Program-made: the position numbers and the translations under genes | Shown: in pieces, positions 49,082-57,918 of the stretch | How the letters are laid out: each line of letters starts with the position of its first letter | Position numbering within the stretch: the stretch's first letter is position 1 | Source: Pseudonocardia oceani | GTDB lineage: Bacteria; Actinomycetota; Actinomycetes; Mycobacteriales; Pseudonocardiaceae | Reading direction: 5' to 3' | Length of the DNA: 64,000 nt | Assembly (NCBI RefSeq): GCF_019263585.2 | Contig: NZ_JADQDF010000001.1 | Span: 2,790,001 to 2,854,000 of the forward strand | Notes under the pieces: model-generated | Database searches by the model: none | What the model was told of the DNA's origin: nothing | What the model saw: the letters and a program-made list of their open reading frames with translations, nothing else

Positions 49082-50323
49082 ATGACCGAGCGCTGGTCCC
49101 TGGTCGAGCACTGGGAGCTGTTCCTCCCGATCGGTGTCATCGGCGCGATCTCCTGGACGGTCTGGCTCGTCCGCAAGCTGCTCTCCGCGCGCTACCGCCC
49201 GCTGGTCAACGACTTCCGGACGACCACCTCGGTGGTGGTGCCCTCCTTCCACGAGGACCCCGACGTCCTGGAGCGCTGCCTCGACACCTGGCTCGACCAG
49301 GGGCCCGACGAGGTCGTCGTCGTGCTCGACGTCGCCGACACCGAGGCCCGCGACCGGCTGACCGCGCGCCACGACCCGCGCATCCACGTGATGATGTTCC
49401 GGCACGAGGGCAAGCGCTCGGCCCTGGGCGTCGGCATCCGCGCGGCCCGGTACGAGGTGCTGGTGCTCACCGACTCCGACACCGCGTGGGAGCCCGGCCT
49501 CCTCGACGCCGTGCAGATGCCCTTCGTCGACCCGGTCGTCGGCGCCGTCGGGACCCGCCAGAACGTGTTCGAGCCGCACAGCTCGATCTGGCGCCGCGTC
49601 GCCGACTGGATCATCGACCTGCGCTACCTCGACTACGTGCCGGCCACCGCGCGCCGCGGCGGGGTCGTCTGCCTGTCCGGGCGCACCGCCGCCTACCGGC
49701 GGTCCGCGGTGATGCCGGTGCTCGCGAACGTGGAGCACGAGTTCTTCCTGGGCCGCCGCTGCGTCGCCGGGGACGACGGCCGCCTGACCTGGCTCGTGCT
49801 GGCCCAGGGCTACCGCACCGAGCACCAGGACTCCGCGCGGGCGCTGTCGATGTTCCCCGCGACGTTCACGGCGTTCTGCAAGCAACGCGTGCGCTGGAGC
49901 CGCAACTCCTACCGCTGCTACCTCACCGCCGTGTACCAGGGCTGGCTCTGGCGCCAGCCGCTGATCAGCCAGCTCACGGTGTTCCAGATCCTGTTCACCC
50001 CGGTGACGATGTTCGCCACCGTCTACTACGTCGCCGCCGCCTTCACCAGCCCGCAGCGCGACCTCGCCGTCGCGCTCGGCGTCACCTGGCTGTTCGTCGG
50101 CCGCGCCATCCGCTCCTACTCCCACCTGCGCCGCAAGCCGGCCGATCTGCTCATCCTCCCGCTGGTCACGCTCGTGATCATGCTGGTGGCGCTGCCGATC
50201 AAGACGTGGGCGTTCGTGACCATGAACAAGCAGGGCTGGCTGACCCGGCACGCCGACCGCATCGGCGGCGAGGGCCAGGACGAGGCCAGCCTGACGACGG
50301 GGGACGCACGTGCCGGAGCCTGA
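49082..50323 (+). CDS. Processive family 2 glycosyltransferase (hyaluronan/cellulose synthase-like), membrane
   Basis: This 413-residue protein has one N-terminal membrane helix (IGVIGAISWTVWLVRKLL) and a GT-A domain with SVVVPSFHEDPDVL, then VLVLTDSDTAWEP (about 128-140), an acceptor-site VAGDDGRLT and the processivity motif QRVRW (about 268). Four or so C-terminal helices follow. This is the architecture of synthases that polymerise and extrude a polysaccharide in one step. The following genes (beta-helix proteins, UDP-glucose dehydrogenase) suggest a uronic-acid-containing product. The ATG at 49082 is used; a GTG three codons upstream is possible. No PilZ domain is fused. Confidence 0.88.
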   Translation: MTERWSLVEHWELFLPIGVIGAISWTVWLVRKLLSARYRPLVNDFRTTTSVVVPSFHEDPDVLERCLDTWLDQGPDEVVVVLDVADTEARDRLTARHDPRIHVMMFRHEGKRSALGVGIRAARYEVLVLTDSDTAWEPGLLDAVQMPFVDPVVGAVGTRQNVFEPHSSIWRRVADWIIDLRYLDYVPATARRGGVVCLSGRTAAYRRSAVMPVLANVEHEFFLGRRCVAGDDGRLTWLVLAQGYRTEHQDSARALSMFPATFTAFCKQRVRWSRNSYRCYLTAVYQGWLWRQPLISQLTVFQILFTPVTMFATVYYVAAAFTSPQRDLAVALGVTWLFVGRAIRSYSHLRRKPADLLILPLVTLVIMLVALPIKTWAFVTMNKQGWLTRHADRIGGEGQDEASLTTGDARAGA

Positions 50324-52205
50324 GACACCCACCGAGCCCGGGAGACCCGCGGACGGCCGCCCCGGCCGCCGCAGGCGCTCGCTGCTGACGGCCCTGACCG
50401 TCGTCGTCGCGGTGGCGGGGATCGTCGGCACCGTCGTGCTCGACGGCCCGACCGACGTCCCGGCCCGCACGGCGGTGCCCGCGGTCGCGGAGGTAGACGG
50501 CTCGGAGGACGCCACCGCGCCCGTCGTCGACCCCTCGGGCGACGCGCAGGCCCGCATCGTCACCGCCGAGGACGACCGCGTGTTCGCCGCCGTCGGCGAC
50601 TCCCCCGGCACCCGCGCGTCCTACGAGGTGCCCGCCGTGGCGCCCTCGATCGTGCCGACGGTCGTGCTCACCGCCCGCGAGCGGCCCTACGACCTGGCCG
50701 CCCTGGAGCGCCTCGACGCCGCCACGCGCCTCGGCGGCGGCGACTGGATGCTCACCCGGTCGGTCCTCGTCGGCCGCGGCGCCGTCCTCGACCTCCAGGC
50801 GCCCGGGAAGACGCTGCGGCTGGTCAGCGGCACGGCCGGCTTCGCCGCGCTCGTGGTCTTCCGCGGCACGCTGACGATGGGCGGGGCGCCCGGCGCGCCG
50901 CTGCGCGTCACGAGCTGGGACCCGGCCGCGGGCGCGGTCGACACCGAGCTCGGCGACGGCCGCTCCTACGTCCGCAGTGTGGGCGGGCGGATGGACCTCT
51001 CCCACGTCGACGCCTCCGAGCTCGGCTTCTGGAGCGGGCGCACCGGCGGTATCGCGTGGACCGGCAGCGCGGGTGAGCCCGGCCGCGGCTCGGCCACCGC
51101 CACCGTCGTCGGCCGCAGCCACTACGGCATGTTCACCAGCCGGGTCGAGGGCCTGGCGATCAACGGCGGCGCGGTGCGCGACAACGCCGCCGACGGCCTG
51201 CTGGTGCACCGCGAGTCGTCGGGCGTCTCCGTCCGCGAGCTCGCCAGCAGCGGCAACGCGCGCCACGGCGTCGCGGTGTCGTCGGGGACCGAGCGGGTCC
51301 TGCTCTCCGGCGTCACCGCCGAGGACAACGGGGGCGCCGGCATCCGCATCGACGGCGCGGCACCCGCCGCGAGCGCGTCGGCGAGCGGGGCGAGCACCGC
51401 CCCGGGCCGCGGGTTCACCGTGGAGCGCTCGGCCGCCACCGGCAACGGCGAGGTCGGCATCCTCGCCTCGGGCGCCTCGGCGCTGGTGCTGCGCGGCAAC
51501 ACCGTCGCCGGCAGTCCCGACGGCATCGTGGTGCGCGGCGCCTCCGACGCCCCCGAGCTGATCGGCAACACCGTCGACGCCGAGGACTTCGGCATCGCGG
51601 TCCGCGACGGCGTCAGCGGCGCCCGGCTCACCGCCAACACCGTGACGTCGGCGACGGTCGCCGTGCAGGTCTCCGACGCCGCCGCCACGGTCCGCGACAC
51701 CGCCGTCGAGGGGGCCGCGCGGTACGGCGTCTCGCTGGTCGGGGCCGTCGACGGCACCGCGGTGGAGGGCAACCGCCTCGCCGGGCGCGGTCCGGCCGCG
51801 GTCGACGTGCACCGCGTCGGCGTCGGCTCGAACGTCACCCTCACCGGCAACGACGACGCCCGGTGGACCGTCGACCGCGACGACGTCGCCTACTGGGCCT
51901 CCTATGTCGCCGACCACCCGCTCGTCCTGCTGTGGCTGCTCATCCTGCTGGTGCCGATCGCGGCGCAGGTCCGGGCGCGCGTCCGGGCGCGGATCGCGGC
52001 CACCGCGCGGCCGCGCAACCCGCTGCTGAGCCCCGCGCCGCTGGTGACCGCCGCGCTCGACCCCGTCGACCGGATCGCGCTGGCCCGCGCCATCGCCGCC
52101 GGGCGCACGACCTCCCGTCCGGGGCACCCGCCGGTGCCGCCGCACCGCCCGATCCCCGGCGGCACCCGCGTCACGGTCGTGTCCGGCGACGGGCCGGCGA
52201 CGTGA
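50310..52205 (+). CDS. Right-handed parallel beta-helix protein with N- and C-terminal membrane helices
   Basis: This is a 631-residue protein. A membrane helix or signal anchor lies at about 23-44 (SLLTALTVVVAVAGIVGTVV). A long extracytoplasmic region of beta-helix coils (about 190-510) repeats patterns such as GNGEVGILASGASALVLRGN, then DGIVVRGASDAPELIGNTV. A C-terminal helix at about 535-553 (VLLWLLILLVPIAAQV) precedes a basic cytoplasmic tail. The fold is shared by uronan epimerases, lyases and NosD/CASH proteins. No DPHD epimerase motif was seen. It overlaps the GT2 end by 14 bases and was probably made to act on or guide the nascent polymer. Confidence 0.8.
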   Translation: MPEPETPTEPGRPADGRPGRRRRSLLTALTVVVAVAGIVGTVVLDGPTDVPARTAVPAVAEVDGSEDATAPVVDPSGDAQARIVTAEDDRVFAAVGDSPGTRASYEVPAVAPSIVPTVVLTARERPYDLAALERLDAATRLGGGDWMLTRSVLVGRGAVLDLQAPGKTLRLVSGTAGFAALVVFRGTLTMGGAPGAPLRVTSWDPAAGAVDTELGDGRSYVRSVGGRMDLSHVDASELGFWSGRTGGIAWTGSAGEPGRGSATATVVGRSHYGMFTSRVEGLAINGGAVRDNAADGLLVHRESSGVSVRELASSGNARHGVAVSSGTERVLLSGVTAEDNGGAGIRIDGAAPAASASASGASTAPGRGFTVERSAATGNGEVGILASGASALVLRGNTVAGSPDGIVVRGASDAPELIGNTVDAEDFGIAVRDGVSGARLTANTVTSATVAVQVSDAAATVRDTAVEGAARYGVSLVGAVDGTAVEGNRLAGRGPAAVDVHRVGVGSNVTLTGNDDARWTVDRDDVAYWASYVADHPLVLLWLLILLVPIAAQVRARVRARIAATARPRNPLLSPAPLVTAALDPVDRIALARAIAAGRTTSRPGHPPVPPHRPIPGGTRVTVVSGDGPAT

Positions 52206-53197
52206 GGGGGCGGGCCGCCGTGGCGGTCCTCGCCCTGGCCGTCCTGGCGGCGTGCGGGGCCCCTGTCCCCACCCCGGCACCGGCCCCCGCTCCGCAGCCG
52301 GCCACCGCGCCGACCGCCGGGTGCGCGGGCGTCCCGGTCGCCGATGCCGACCAGCTCACCGAGGCCCTCGCCGGGGCCGCGCCGGGCGCGGTGATCGCGC
52401 TGGCCCCGGGCACCTACCGCGGCTCGTTCGTGGCGCGCACCCCCGGCACCGCGGAGGCCCCGATCACGCTGTGCGGCCCGTCCGACGCGGTGCTCGACGG
52501 CGGCCCGGTCGACGGCGGCTACACGCTGCACCTCGACGGCGTCGCCCACTGGCAGGTGCGCGGGTTCACCGTCCGCGGCGGGCAGAAGGGCGTCATGCTC
52601 GACGCCGCGCAGCGCGTCCTGCTCGAGGGACTGGTCGTCGAGGGCACCGGCGACGAGGCCGTGCACCTGCGCCGCGCGAGCAGCGACAACGTCGTGCGCG
52701 GGCTGACGATCCGCGACACCGGGCTGCGCCGCGCCGAGTTCGGCGAGGGCGTCTACGTCGGCAGCGCCGAGAGCAACTGGTGCGAGCTGACGGGGTGCGG
52801 GCCCGACCGCAGCGACCGCAACACCGTCGAGGGCAACACCGTCTCCGCGACCACCGCGGAGTCGGTGGACGTCAAGGAGGGCACGACCGGCGGCCTGGTC
52901 CGCGGTAACCGGTTCGACGGTGCCGGGATGACGGCAGCTGATGCCTGGGTGAACGTCAAGGGCAACGCCTGGACGATCACCGGCAACACCGGTATCGACA
53001 GTCCCGAACACGGGTTCCGGGTGATCGAGGTCCTCGACGGGTGGGGACTGGACAACGTCTTCACCGGGAACTCCTCCACCGTCAACGCCGACGGCTACGC
53101 GATCGACGTGACCCGCAACGACGAGCGCAACCGCGTCTCCTGCGACAACACCGCGGTCGGGGCAGGCATGGGCCTCGCACGCAACGGCTGCACCTGA
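52202..53197 (+). CDS. Beta-helix lipoprotein (polysaccharide lyase 6/chondroitinase-like fold)
   Basis: This is a 331-residue lipoprotein. The lipobox LAAC (Cys18) follows a short signal peptide. A Pro/Ala linker then leads to a right-handed beta-helix with an N-terminal pattern GAVIALAPGTYRGSFVARTP, then EAPITLCGPSDAVLDGG, reminiscent of PL6 lyases. Conserved coils include GTGDEAVHLRRASSDN, EFGEGVYVGSAESNW and ESVDVKEGTTGGLVRGN. It overlaps the preceding gene as GTGA. It is paralogous to the gene at 54614. Uronate-polymer lyase or epimerase activity on the outer leaflet is an inference. Confidence 0.8.
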   Translation: MRGRAAVAVLALAVLAACGAPVPTPAPAPAPQPATAPTAGCAGVPVADADQLTEALAGAAPGAVIALAPGTYRGSFVARTPGTAEAPITLCGPSDAVLDGGPVDGGYTLHLDGVAHWQVRGFTVRGGQKGVMLDAAQRVLLEGLVVEGTGDEAVHLRRASSDNVVRGLTIRDTGLRRAEFGEGVYVGSAESNWCELTGCGPDRSDRNTVEGNTVSATTAESVDVKEGTTGGLVRGNRFDGAGMTAADAWVNVKGNAWTITGNTGIDSPEHGFRVIEVLDGWGLDNVFTGNSSTVNADGYAIDVTRNDERNRVSCDNTAVGAGMGLARNGCT

Positions 53198-53231
53198 ACT
53201 CCGGCTGTACCCGACCCCTGAGGGAGCACAC

Positions 53232-54530
53232 GTGTTCGCACGACGGATCGCCGTGATCGGCACCGGGTACGTCGGCCTGACGACGGGCGCGTGCCTCGCG
53301 TCCCTGGGCCACCACGTCGTCTGCGCCGACATCGACGAGGCCAAGGTCGCCCGGCTGCGCGCCGGCGAGGTCGACATCCTCGAGCCCGGCCTCCCCGAGC
53401 TCGTCGCGGAGGGGATGGCGGCGGGGCGTCTCGCGTTCGTCCTCGGGGCCACGGCCGCCGTCACGCGCGAGGCGGGCGCCGAGATCGTGTTCCTGTGCGT
53501 GCCGACGCCGATGGGCGAGGGCGGCGCGGCCGACCTGGCCGCGGTGCAGGCCGTCACCGACGAGGTCGGCGCGCTGCTGGCGCCGGGCTGCGTCGTGGTG
53601 AACAAGTCGACGGTGCCGGTCGGCACCGCGGCCACCACGCGGGAGATGCTCGGGCGCACCGACGTCGCCGTCGTCTCCAACCCGGAGTTCCTGCGCGAGG
53701 GCAGCGCCGTGCACGACTTCCTCAACCCCGACCGCATCGTGGTCGGTAGCGACTCGCAGGAGGCCGCCGAGCGCGTGGCCGCGCTGTACTCGCGGCTCGG
53801 CGCGCCGACGCAGCTCACCGACGCGGCGAGCGCGGAGATGGTCAAGTACGCGGCCAACTGCTTCCTCGCGATGAAGCTGTCCTACGTCAACTCCCTCGCC
53901 GACCTGTGCGAGCGCCTGGGCGCCGACGTCCTCGAGGTCACCGAGGGCATGGGGTACGACCGGCGCATCGGGCAGACCTTCCTGTCGCCCGGACCGGGCT
54001 GGGGCGGGTCGTGCTTCCCGAAGGACACCAACGCGCTGCTGCAGATCGCCGACGCGGCGGGCATGGACTTCGAGCTCGTGCGGGCCAGCCTCAACGTCAA
54101 CGCCGCGACGCGCGCGCTCGTCGTCGACAAGGTGCGGGCGGCCGTCGGCGGCTCGCTCGACGGGGTCCGCGTCGGCCTGCTCGGGCTGACGTTCAAGGCC
54201 GGCACCGACGACCTGCGCGACTCCCCCGCCCTCGCCGTCGCCGCCCTGCTGCGCGCCGAGGGCGCGGTCCTCACCGGCTACGACCCGGCGCACGCGGTGG
54301 GCGTCCCCGGCGTCACCGACGACGTGGAGGTCGTCGACGACCCGCTGGCCGCGGCCAAGGGCGCCGCCGCCCTCGTGGTGCTCACCGACTGGCCGCAGTT
54401 CCGGACACTGGACTGGAACGCGCTCGGCGGCGTCGCGGCCGTGTCGATGGTCGTCGACGCCCGCAACCTCCTCGACGCCGACATCCTGCGCCGCGCCGGC
54501 TTCACCTGGATCGGGCTCGGACGGGGCTGA
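53232..54530 (+). CDS. UDP-glucose 6-dehydrogenase
   Basis: This 432-residue enzyme has an N-terminal Rossmann motif VIGTGYVGLTTGACLASLGH, then FLCVPTPMGEGGAAD. The central domain has EMVKYAANCFLAMKLSYVN (catalytic Lys205), then GPGWGGSCFPKDT with catalytic Cys261. The C-terminal UDP-binding domain has GLTFKAGTDDLRDSP. It oxidises UDP-glucose twice with NAD+ to UDP-glucuronate. GAGGGAG precedes the GTG. Lying between two paralogous beta-helix genes and behind a processive GT2, it likely supplies the uronic acid donor for that polymer. Confidence 0.93.
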   Translation: MFARRIAVIGTGYVGLTTGACLASLGHHVVCADIDEAKVARLRAGEVDILEPGLPELVAEGMAAGRLAFVLGATAAVTREAGAEIVFLCVPTPMGEGGAADLAAVQAVTDEVGALLAPGCVVVNKSTVPVGTAATTREMLGRTDVAVVSNPEFLREGSAVHDFLNPDRIVVGSDSQEAAERVAALYSRLGAPTQLTDAASAEMVKYAANCFLAMKLSYVNSLADLCERLGADVLEVTEGMGYDRRIGQTFLSPGPGWGGSCFPKDTNALLQIADAAGMDFELVRASLNVNAATRALVVDKVRAAVGGSLDGVRVGLLGLTFKAGTDDLRDSPALAVAALLRAEGAVLTGYDPAHAVGVPGVTDDVEVVDDPLAAAKGAAALVVLTDWPQFRTLDWNALGGVAAVSMVVDARNLLDADILRRAGFTWIGLGRG

Positions 54531-54613
54531 CCGTTCACGGACGGTGCCGATCCGCCCCCTGATCGGGCGGCGGAACGGCCGCGGGTGCCACCGGGGGTCG
54601 CCCCAGATGCACC

Positions 54614-55678
54614 ATGGGTCACATGCGAACCGGATCGGTGTGGCGGACGGCCACGACGTGCGCGGGGGTGGTGGCGGCCGTCGTCGTGCTCACGGTGGGC
54701 GCCGCGCAGCTCGCGGTGGCCGAGGCCGCCCCGGTGCGGGTGACTCAGCAGCAGGAGGACGACGGGCCGCCCGGCTCCTCGCAGCGGGGGCGGTCGGAGC
54801 GACCGGCGCCGCCGGTCACGCCGGGCACCGAGCTCGCCGCGCTCGTCGACGGGACCCGCGCCGTCGCCGTCGCCGACGACGAGGGCCTGGAGCGGGCGCT
54901 GGAGGACGCCGCCCCGGGTGACGTCATCCGGCTCGCGGCGGGCACCTACGAGGCGATCGAGGTGAGCGCCTCCGGCACGCCCGAGGCCCCCATCACGCTG
55001 TCCGGCCCCCGCGAGGCCGTGATCGCGGCCGACAGCGGCTACGCGGTGCACCTGCAGGAGGCGAGCCACTGGCAGCTCGTCGGGTTCTCGGTCACCGGCG
55101 GCGGCAAGGGGATCGTCGTCGACGGCGGCGGGGAGAACGTGCTGGACTCGCTCAGCGTCGGGGAGACCGGCGACGAGGCCGTGCACTTCCGCTCGTCGTC
55201 GTCGGGCAACGTGATCCAGCGGTCGCTCGTGCACGACACCGGGCTGGAGCAGCCGCAGTACGGCGAGGGCGTCTACGTCGGCAGCGCGAAGAGCAACTGG
55301 CGCAAGTACGGGCTGGACGGCGGCCCGGACCTGTCGATGGACAACCGCATCCTGGAGAACGTCTTCCAGCGGATCACCGCGGAGAACGTCGACATCAAGG
55401 AGGAGACCGGCGGCACCGTCGTCGCCCGCAACGCCTTCGACGGCTCGGCGATCAGCGGCGAGAACTACGCCGACTCCGTGGTGGACGTGAAGGGCTTCGA
55501 CGCGCTCGTCGTCGACAACACCACGACCGGGCGGAGCGACGCGCTGGGCAACATCATCGAGACCCACGTCATCACCGAGCCCGAGACCTCGGGCTGCGGC
55601 AACGTCATCGAGGGCAACCGCGTCGACGGCTTCGAGCCCACCGGTGAGCTGGTGGCCGTCGACCGCAAGTGCGAGTGA
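54614..55678 (+). CDS. Secreted right-handed beta-helix protein, paralogue of the lipoprotein at 52202
   Basis: This is a 354-residue protein with a signal-like helix (about 14-38, TTCAGVVAAVVVLTVGAAQL) and a Gln/Glu/Pro linker. The beta-helix shares GDVIRLAAGTYEAIEVSASG, then EAPITLSGP, ETGDEAVHFRSSSSGNV, YGEGVYVGSAKSNW and ENVDIKEETGGTVVARN with the lipoprotein encoded at 52202. There is no lipobox, so it may be released or stay membrane-anchored. ATG 54614 is taken; MRTGS at 54623 is equally possible. The pair probably arose by duplication around the dehydrogenase gene. Confidence 0.8.
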   Translation: MGHMRTGSVWRTATTCAGVVAAVVVLTVGAAQLAVAEAAPVRVTQQQEDDGPPGSSQRGRSERPAPPVTPGTELAALVDGTRAVAVADDEGLERALEDAAPGDVIRLAAGTYEAIEVSASGTPEAPITLSGPREAVIAADSGYAVHLQEASHWQLVGFSVTGGGKGIVVDGGGENVLDSLSVGETGDEAVHFRSSSSGNVIQRSLVHDTGLEQPQYGEGVYVGSAKSNWRKYGLDGGPDLSMDNRILENVFQRITAENVDIKEETGGTVVARNAFDGSAISGENYADSVVDVKGFDALVVDNTTTGRSDALGNIIETHVITEPETSGCGNVIEGNRVDGFEPTGELVAVDRKCE

Positions 55679-55684
55679 CCGCGA

Positions 55685-56092
55685 CTAGCGGGCGCGGAAC
55701 ACGACCGTGCGCAGCATGACGAAGTTGACGACCGTCGCCACGCCCTGCGCCAGCACCCACGCCGCGCTGGTGCGCAGCGGCATCGCCGGCAGGAGCGCCA
55801 GAGCGAGGGTGTTGACGCCGACGTTCAGCGCGAAGGTCGTGCCGTAGAGCAGCACGAACCCGGCGAACCGGCCCGTGCCGCCGCCGGACCGCGTGAACGT
55901 GAAGCGGCGGTTGAGCAGGTAGGCCGTGGTGGTGCCCAGGACGAACGAGGCGCCCTTGGCCACCGGCGCGACGACGCCCAGCTGCAGCAGCAGGTGGTAG
56001 ACGCCGAAGTCGACCAGCGCCGAGACGACGCCGACGCCCACGAACCGGGCCAGCTGCCCGCGCAGGCCCATGGGGGCGTCGGTCGTCGTCAC
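55685..56092 (-). CDS. GtrA family membrane protein
   Basis: This 135-residue protein has four predicted membrane helices: LRGQLARFVGVGVVSALVDF at the start, then FVLGTTTAYLLNRRFTF and VVNFVMLRTVVFRAR at the end, all GtrA landmarks. GtrA proteins help flip or anchor polyprenyl-phosphate sugars. In M. tuberculosis the GtrA protein Rv3789 sits beside dprE1-dprE2 and functions in arabinan biosynthesis. Here it is separated from dprE1 by an ABC importer, and it lies at the 3' end of that importer operon, 22 bases after it. Confidence 0.88.
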   Translation of the reverse strand: MTTTDAPMGLRGQLARFVGVGVVSALVDFGVYHLLLQLGVVAPVAKGASFVLGTTTAYLLNRRFTFTRSGGGTGRFAGFVLLYGTTFALNVGVNTLALALLPAMPLRTSAAWVLAQGVATVVNFVMLRTVVFRAR

Positions 56093-56114
56093 GCCGGGAA
56101 GGGTAGCGGGGTGC

Positions 56115-57089
56115 TCAGGCGCCGCCGATGAACCCCTGCTCGGTGAGCCAGGTGCGGGCCACCTCGCGCGGGGCGAGGCCGTCGGCCGAGACCTGCTTGT
56201 TGAGCTCGGCCATGGTCGCGTTGTCCAGCGCGGCCGTGATCGGCTCGAAGACCTGCGCGATGGCCGGGTCGCGGTCGTAGGCCTCGCCGCGGACCGTCAC
56301 CGACGCGTTGTAGTTCGGGTGGTACTTCTTGTCGTCCTCCAGCACCCGCAGGCCGAGCTCGGGGATGCGGCCGTCGGTGGTGAACACGAGCCCGAACAGG
56401 CAGTCGCCGTCGGCGGTGGCCTGGTAGATCGCGCCGGTCTGCAGGATCTGCGGCTGCACCTGGAAGCCGTAGGTCGTCTGCAGGCCCGCCATGCCGTCGT
56501 CGCGGCTGGAGTACTCGGTCTCGATGCAGGTGGTGCCCGGCTGGCCGGAGCTGATGTAGGCGCCCATGTCCGAGAGCGTGGTCAGGTCCAGCTCGGCGGC
56601 CTTCTCCTCCTTCACCGCGAAGGCGTAGGTGTTGTTGAAGGGCGTGCGGCCGATCCAGTGGATGTCGTTCTCGGCGAGGTCGCGGTCGCGGACGGCGACG
56701 TACTGCTCCTGCTCGTCGGCGATCGGGGTGGTCTCACCCAGGAAGGTGATCCATCCGGTGCCGTTGTAGTCCCAGTAAAGGTCGATGTCGCCGGCCAGCA
56801 GCGCGTCGCGGGCGGCCTGGGTGCCGCCGGTGTTGCAGCGGTCGGTGACGGTGGCCTGCACCGACTCCAGCGCGGCCACGGCCACCTGGCAGAGAATCAG
56901 CTGCTCGTCGAAGTCCTTGCCGCCCACGGCGTAGGTCTGACCCTCCAGCGACACCTCCTCCGACAGGCCGCCGCCCTCCGCCGCCGGGCCGGAGGCCTCC
57001 AGGCCGCCGCAGCCCGCCAGTGCGACCGCGGCGAGCGCCGTCAGCGCCGCCGTCGCGGCTCGTCCGCGTCCCGTCCTCGTCCAGCTCAC
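56115..57089 (-). CDS. Glycine betaine/choline-type ABC transporter substrate-binding lipoprotein (OpuC/ProX-like)
   Basis: This is a 324-residue lipoprotein with lipobox LAGC (about Cys27). The OpuAC-type fold shows VGGKDFDEQLILCQVAVAAL, then RCNTGGTQAARDALLAGDIDLYWDYNGTGW and an aromatic-rich ligand region. It binds quaternary amines such as glycine betaine or choline outside the membrane. GGAGG precedes the GTG at 57089. It is the last component of a four-gene importer, 52 bases after the second permease gene. Confidence 0.9.
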   Translation of the reverse strand: MSWTRTGRGRAATAALTALAAVALAGCGGLEASGPAAEGGGLSEEVSLEGQTYAVGGKDFDEQLILCQVAVAALESVQATVTDRCNTGGTQAARDALLAGDIDLYWDYNGTGWITFLGETTPIADEQEQYVAVRDRDLAENDIHWIGRTPFNNTYAFAVKEEKAAELDLTTLSDMGAYISSGQPGTTCIETEYSSRDDGMAGLQTTYGFQVQPQILQTGAIYQATADGDCLFGLVFTTDGRIPELGLRVLEDDKKYHPNYNASVTVRGEAYDRDPAIAQVFEPITAALDNATMAELNKQVSADGLAPREVARTWLTEQGFIGGA

Positions 57090-57141
57090 GTGGGTCCTCC
57101 TCGATCGGTGGGTGCCGCCCGCGACGGGCGGCGGTGGGTGG

Positions 57142-57918
57142 TCAGGAGCCGCGGCGCGCCACGGCGTACTCGGCCAGGCTCGCCAGCCAGTCGACGAGCA
57201 GCGCGAGCGCCGCCACGAGCGCGGCGGCGAGCAGGGTGCCGTTGGGACGGGCGAGGCGCAGCATCCCGTCGATGATGTTGCCCAGCCCGCCGGCGCCGAT
57301 GAAGGTGGCGAGCGTGGCCGTGCCGACGTTGAGCACCAGCGCCACCCGGACCCCGGCGAGCATCACGGGGACGGCCAGCGGCAGCTCGATCCGCTGCAGC
57401 GTCTGGCGCGCGGACATGCCGATCCCCCGCGACGCCTCGATCAGGCTCGGGTCGACCTGCCCCAGGCCGACGACGGTGTTGGTCAGCACGGGCAGGAAGG
57501 AGGCGATCACCAGCGCGACGATCGCCGTCGGCTGCCCGAAGCCGAGCGGGGTGAACGCCAGCAGGACGATCAGCCCGAACGGCGGCAGGGCCTGCATGAA
57601 GCCGCCGAACGCGAGCAGCCCGGGGCGCACCCGGCGCAGCGCGGGTCGGCTGATCAGGATCCCGAGCGGGATGGCCAGGACGATCACCAGCGCGGTGGAG
57701 ACGGCCATGAGGAACAGGTGCTCGCCGAGCCGGTCGAGCACGACCTGCGGCGCGAGCGCCCGCTGCTCGACGGTGTCGAGCGTCTGCGTCGAGAGGTAGG
57801 CGAGGACGGCGGCCAGCCCGACCACGACGATCACCGGCACCGCGACGAGGCGGCGGTCGAACCGGCCGCGCGCCGCCCTCGGGGTGACCGCGACGCCGCC
57901 GGGCGCGAGCGCCGTCAC
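57142..57918 (-). CDS. ABC transporter permease (OpuCB/ProW-like), second
   Basis: This 258-residue membrane protein has about six helices and a BPD_transp_1 loop EASRGIGMSARQTLQRIELPL (about 145-165), the EAA contact with the ATPase. IGAGGLGNIIDGM near the end is typical of compatible-solute importers. The GTG start overlaps the ATPase stop as GTGA. It forms a heteromeric channel with the permease at 59011. Confidence 0.9.
   Translation of the reverse strand: MTALAPGGVAVTPRAARGRFDRRLVAVPVIVVVGLAAVLAYLSTQTLDTVEQRALAPQVVLDRLGEHLFLMAVSTALVIVLAIPLGILISRPALRRVRPGLLAFGGFMQALPPFGLIVLLAFTPLGFGQPTAIVALVIASFLPVLTNTVVGLGQVDPSLIEASRGIGMSARQTLQRIELPLAVPVMLAGVRVALVLNVGTATLATFIGAGGLGNIIDGMLRLARPNGTLLAAALVAALALLVDWLASLAEYAVARRGS

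Noticed and set aside
50310..55678. Calling the beta-helix proteins mannuronan C5-epimerases
   Set aside because: No DPHD or YG(F)DPHD catalytic motif was found in any of the three, so only the fold is claimed.
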